Shown: one piece after another, positions 14,501 through 15,112 of the stretch
Layout of the letters: every line of letters starts with the position of its first letter
Position numbering within the stretch: position 1 is the first letter of the stretch
Assembly: GCA_017626655.1 (NCBI GenBank)
Contig: JAGAIH010000236.1
Coordinates: 1 to 15,112 of the forward strand
Direction of reading: 5' to 3'
Source of the DNA: Clostridia bacterium
GTDB taxonomy: Bacteria; Bacillota_A; Clostridia; Oscillospirales; CAG-272
Length of the DNA stretch: 15,112 nucleotides
The notes under the pieces: model-generated
Told to the model about the DNA's origin: nothing
The model's database searches: none
What the model saw: only the letters and a program-made list of their open reading frames with translations
Made by a program: the position numbers and the translations under genes

Positions 14501-14663
14501 CGCCCAGACCCATCTCCTTGAACACGTCGATCTGACGGCACAGCTCGTCCCGTTGCAGGTCACAGTTCCATGCCCAGAAGGGAGTGCCGCGATACTCGGC
14601 GGTGGGGTTCTTGAACAGCTCTCTGTCCAGAGCGGGGGTATTTCGGTTCTTGTCGTAGATCAT
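11553..14663 (-). CDS. Large cytosolic glycoside hydrolase (GH106-like, rhamnosidase-related)
   Basis: A 1036-aa protein that starts at 14663 behind a very strong GGAGGAAAGGAG site; a longer start at 14747 would span the promoter. The N-terminal part (1-450) is a TIM-barrel-like glycosidase: TPFWAWN (27-33), GLGGFHMHCRDG (52-63), AWLYDEDKWPSGFGGG (91-106), IFTDEP with Glu223, GHMMEEP (313-319) and SELYGVTGWDFDF (372-384). The acidic residues in the last three are catalytic candidates. The YDE..WPSG..GG signature is typical of GH106-like alpha-L-rhamnosidase relatives. Residues 520-565 (YDVVVVPECETLRS and GGKLVFMGD) resemble a beta-galactosidase trimerisation or GATase-like domain. About 800-1030 is beta-rich and probably one or two jelly-roll modules. 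There is no signal peptide, so it should act on imported oligosaccharides. It is monocistronic, and the exact sugar is unproven. Confidence 0.82.
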   Translation of the reverse strand: MIYDKNRNTPALDRELFKNPTAEYRGTPFWAWNCDLQRDELCRQIDVFKEMGLGGFHMHCRDGMSTTYLSDGFMGLVKACTDHAKENEMLAWLYDEDKWPSGFGGGYVTKDDEFRQRYLTFTCDESYKVRDNARLIARFDVVLGEDKCLKSYRKVAEGEAVEGTLWTVWREISGNSPWYNNQSYVDTLNKKAIDRFIEVTHERYFNTVGDEFGKTIPAIFTDEPQFMRKGTLAFADSKQNVHLPWTDDFEDTFKATYGESLVDHLPELLWDLPNGEISLTRYHYHDHISERFARAFADNCGDWCKAHGIELTGHMMEEPTLHSQTAAIGDCMRSYRGFGIPGIDMLCARFEFTTAKQCQSAVHQYGKPGMMSELYGVTGWDFDFRGHKLHGDWQAALGVTVRVQHLSWVSMKGTAKRDYPASISYQSPWYKEYSYVEDHFGRVNTALTRGKPLVKVAVMHPVESYWLHWGPNEQTQLIRDKLDGNFQNVTDWLLRGNIDFDFICESTFPVQCPVGGAPLTVGEMAYDVVVVPECETLRSTTLDRLEAFRAAGGKLVFMGDAPKYEDAKPSARGKALFDKSIQIGFNRGALLDALYEDRTVEIRGFNGGYTGNLIHQVRRDTDGLWLFISQANEPYNKDVAREQGIHIYVKGKYKAELWDTITGEVRPIRYSNKGGKTHIVMSLFDYDSALLYLRDTEEDSSYEPVAAPAPTPIGIKRMTDGYTAWAEADATAPVAEIPMTVPYTLSEPNVLLLDMARYALDGEDLHPTEEILRIDAAVRRRLGFPAGKAQPWVMEDKPAEHTVTLEFTVYSDIDYENPYVALEDADVAAIKWNGETVTAKPEGYYVDLSIQKVALPPLRKGINTLTVTIPFAVRSNCEAMYLLGSFGVRVAGRLLTVTDLPETVGFSDLTYQGLPFYGGAISYRIPVDAPADWSALVQVPHYTAAVNTVELDGEKRGVIAYPPYVADIGVIPAGKHELTVTAYITRRNCFGDVHDADEKLAWQGPSAWVTGGSSWTYEYRLRRTGVLTTPVILKKD

Positions 14664-14699
14664 ACAGACTCCTTTCCTCCGTAAAAGGCGGGAAAATAC

Positions 14700-14712
14700 A
14701 GCGCGTCGCGCT
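14700..14712. promoter_or_regulatory. 13-bp palindrome at the hydrolase transcription start
   Basis: AGCGCG-T-CGCGCT is perfectly symmetric and covers about +1 to +13 of the predicted minus-strand transcript. The one-base loop cannot form an RNA hairpin, so a DNA-binding repressor site is the better reading. This would suit a sugar-responsive gene. Confidence 0.45.
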
Positions 14713-14718
14713 ACCCTT

Positions 14719-14747
14719 ATTATAAAGGAAAGAGGGAAGAATGTCAA
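14719..14747 (-). promoter_or_regulatory. Consensus sigma-A promoter of the glycoside hydrolase
   Basis: On the minus strand there is TTGACA (14747-14742), a 17-bp spacer, and TATAAT (14724-14719), with perfect hexamers. The predicted start is near 14712. Confidence 0.93.
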
Positions 14748-14819
14748 GGGAATTCACCATATTTTGGAGGGAAGCAAAGGAAAATTTGTGCAAAACAGAA
14801 AGAAATTCGATTCCTCCTC

Positions 14820-14848
14820 TTGCAATCTACGGGGGACTGTGTTATAAT
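14820..14848 (+). promoter_or_regulatory. Orphan plus-strand promoter
   Basis: TTGCAA (14820-14825), a 17-bp spacer, and TATAAT (14843-14848) preceded by TGT, an extended -10. It is divergent from the hydrolase promoter. GAGGTG and an ATG (14861) follow, but the frame runs into repeat sequence and stops after 30 codons. Confidence 0.7.
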
Positions 14849-14874
14849 ATGAGGTGAAAAATGATCCGGTTGAT

Positions 14875-14896
14875 CAAATTGGGGTTTATAGGTGAG
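14875..14896 (-). repeat. Solo end related to the 4269-4526 element
   Basis: CAAATTGGGGTTTATAGGTG (14875-14894) and the next two bases match the reverse complement of 4486-4507 at 20 of 22 positions. The similarity weakens upstream toward GATC at 14863. It leads directly into the inverted-repeat element that follows. Confidence 0.6.
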
Positions 14897-14898
14897 TC

Positions 14899-15112
14899 GG
14901 CCGCGCACTTTGCCTTCCCCAGCGGGGAAGGGGGACCGCGGAGCGGTGGATGAGGAGAGCGGGTTGCAGTTTCTTAATGGGGGAGAGAGTTCCTCTTGCA
15001 CACCAAAGATTTCAGCTCTCCCCCGTATGAATCACTCAATCCGCTCTCCTCATCCGTCACCCGCTAAAGCGGGTGCCACCTTCCCCGCTGGGGAAGGCTA
15101 ATGGACGCGGCC
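14899..15112. mobile_element. MITE-like imperfect inverted-repeat element, cut by the window edge
   Basis: The two arms match in order: GGCCGCG (14899-14905) with CGCGGCC (15106-15112); the hairpin CCTTCCCCAGCGGGGAAGG (14913-14931) with 15079-15097; GGATGAGGAGAGCGG (14948-14962) with 15041-15055; and GGGGGAGAG (14979-14987) with 15016-15024. The centre is a 28-nt unpaired core. In each arm a further small hairpin differs in sequence but still pairs: ACCGC/GCGGT (14935-14947) and CACCCGC/GCGGGTG (15058-15075). There is no coding capacity. The outer ends probably continue past the right edge. The right arm is a copy of the module at 110-159. Confidence 0.8.

Noticed and set aside
11325..14684. 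A 1119-codon open frame antisense to the glycoside hydrolase
   Set aside because: It has no ribosome-binding site and an atypical Val/Gly/His-rich composition. It is explained by the strong C/G-ending codon bias of the real gene, which removes stops from one antisense frame.
14861..14953. A 30-codon small gene starting at 14861
   Set aside because: Almost all of it is repeat-end sequence, and the predicted transcription start falls inside its ribosome-binding site. It is more likely a remnant or chance frame.

Overview
The window reads as chromosomal DNA of a moderately GC-rich Gram-positive anaerobe, most likely a gut-type member of the Clostridia (Oscillospirales or Christensenellales-like). 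This placement is an inference. It rests on strong AGGAGG/GAAAGGA ribosome-binding sites, several near-perfect sigma-A promoters with exactly 17-bp spacers, a run of lipobox lipoproteins with Gram-positive-style signal peptides, heavily C/G-ending codons, and the kind of palindromic interspersed repeats common in such genomes. No rRNA, tRNA, CRISPR array, transposase or phage gene was seen.

Layout. 1-232: palindromic repeats and a solo end of a second repeat family. 263-631 (+): small membrane protein. A bidirectional terminator (646-676) separates it from a two-gene minus-strand operon: a metallo-beta-lactamase-fold hydrolase (1639-2472) and a membrane-anchored alpha/beta hydrolase (681-1637), driven by a consensus promoter at 2503-2531. 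A 300-bp divergent regulatory region follows. 2773-8994 (+): four tandem, same-length paralogous lipoproteins (490, 480, 476 and 485 aa) from a family I do not recognise. Each appears to be built from two related halves. A 258-bp transposase-less inverted-repeat element (4269-4526), flanked by a perfect 12-bp direct repeat, sits between the first and second; the array ends at a terminator (9084-9128). 9291-11302 (+): a promoter, a DEDDh exonuclease-domain protein, a MaoC-like hydratase and a tiny membrane protein. 11306-11470 (+): a promoter feeding about 130 nt of non-coding, strongly hairpinned sequence that runs toward a convergent gene, so it is a candidate free-standing small RNA. 11553-14663 (-): a large cytosolic glycoside hydrolase with its own terminator, consensus promoter and a palindrome at the predicted transcription start. 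14820-15112: a plus-strand promoter that runs straight into repeat sequence, including a large inverted-repeat element cut by the right edge.

How the genes might work together. The four lipoproteins should be anchored on the outer face of the membrane and are probably co-transcribed from the promoter at 2735; their ligand is unknown. The two hydrolases are translationally coupled. The glycoside hydrolase has no export signal, so it probably acts on imported oligosaccharides. Nothing in the sequence ties these modules into one pathway. The most unusual items are the duplicated-domain lipoprotein array, the candidate small RNA at 11341-11470, and two repeat families that show insertion footprints and structure-preserving hairpin changes.
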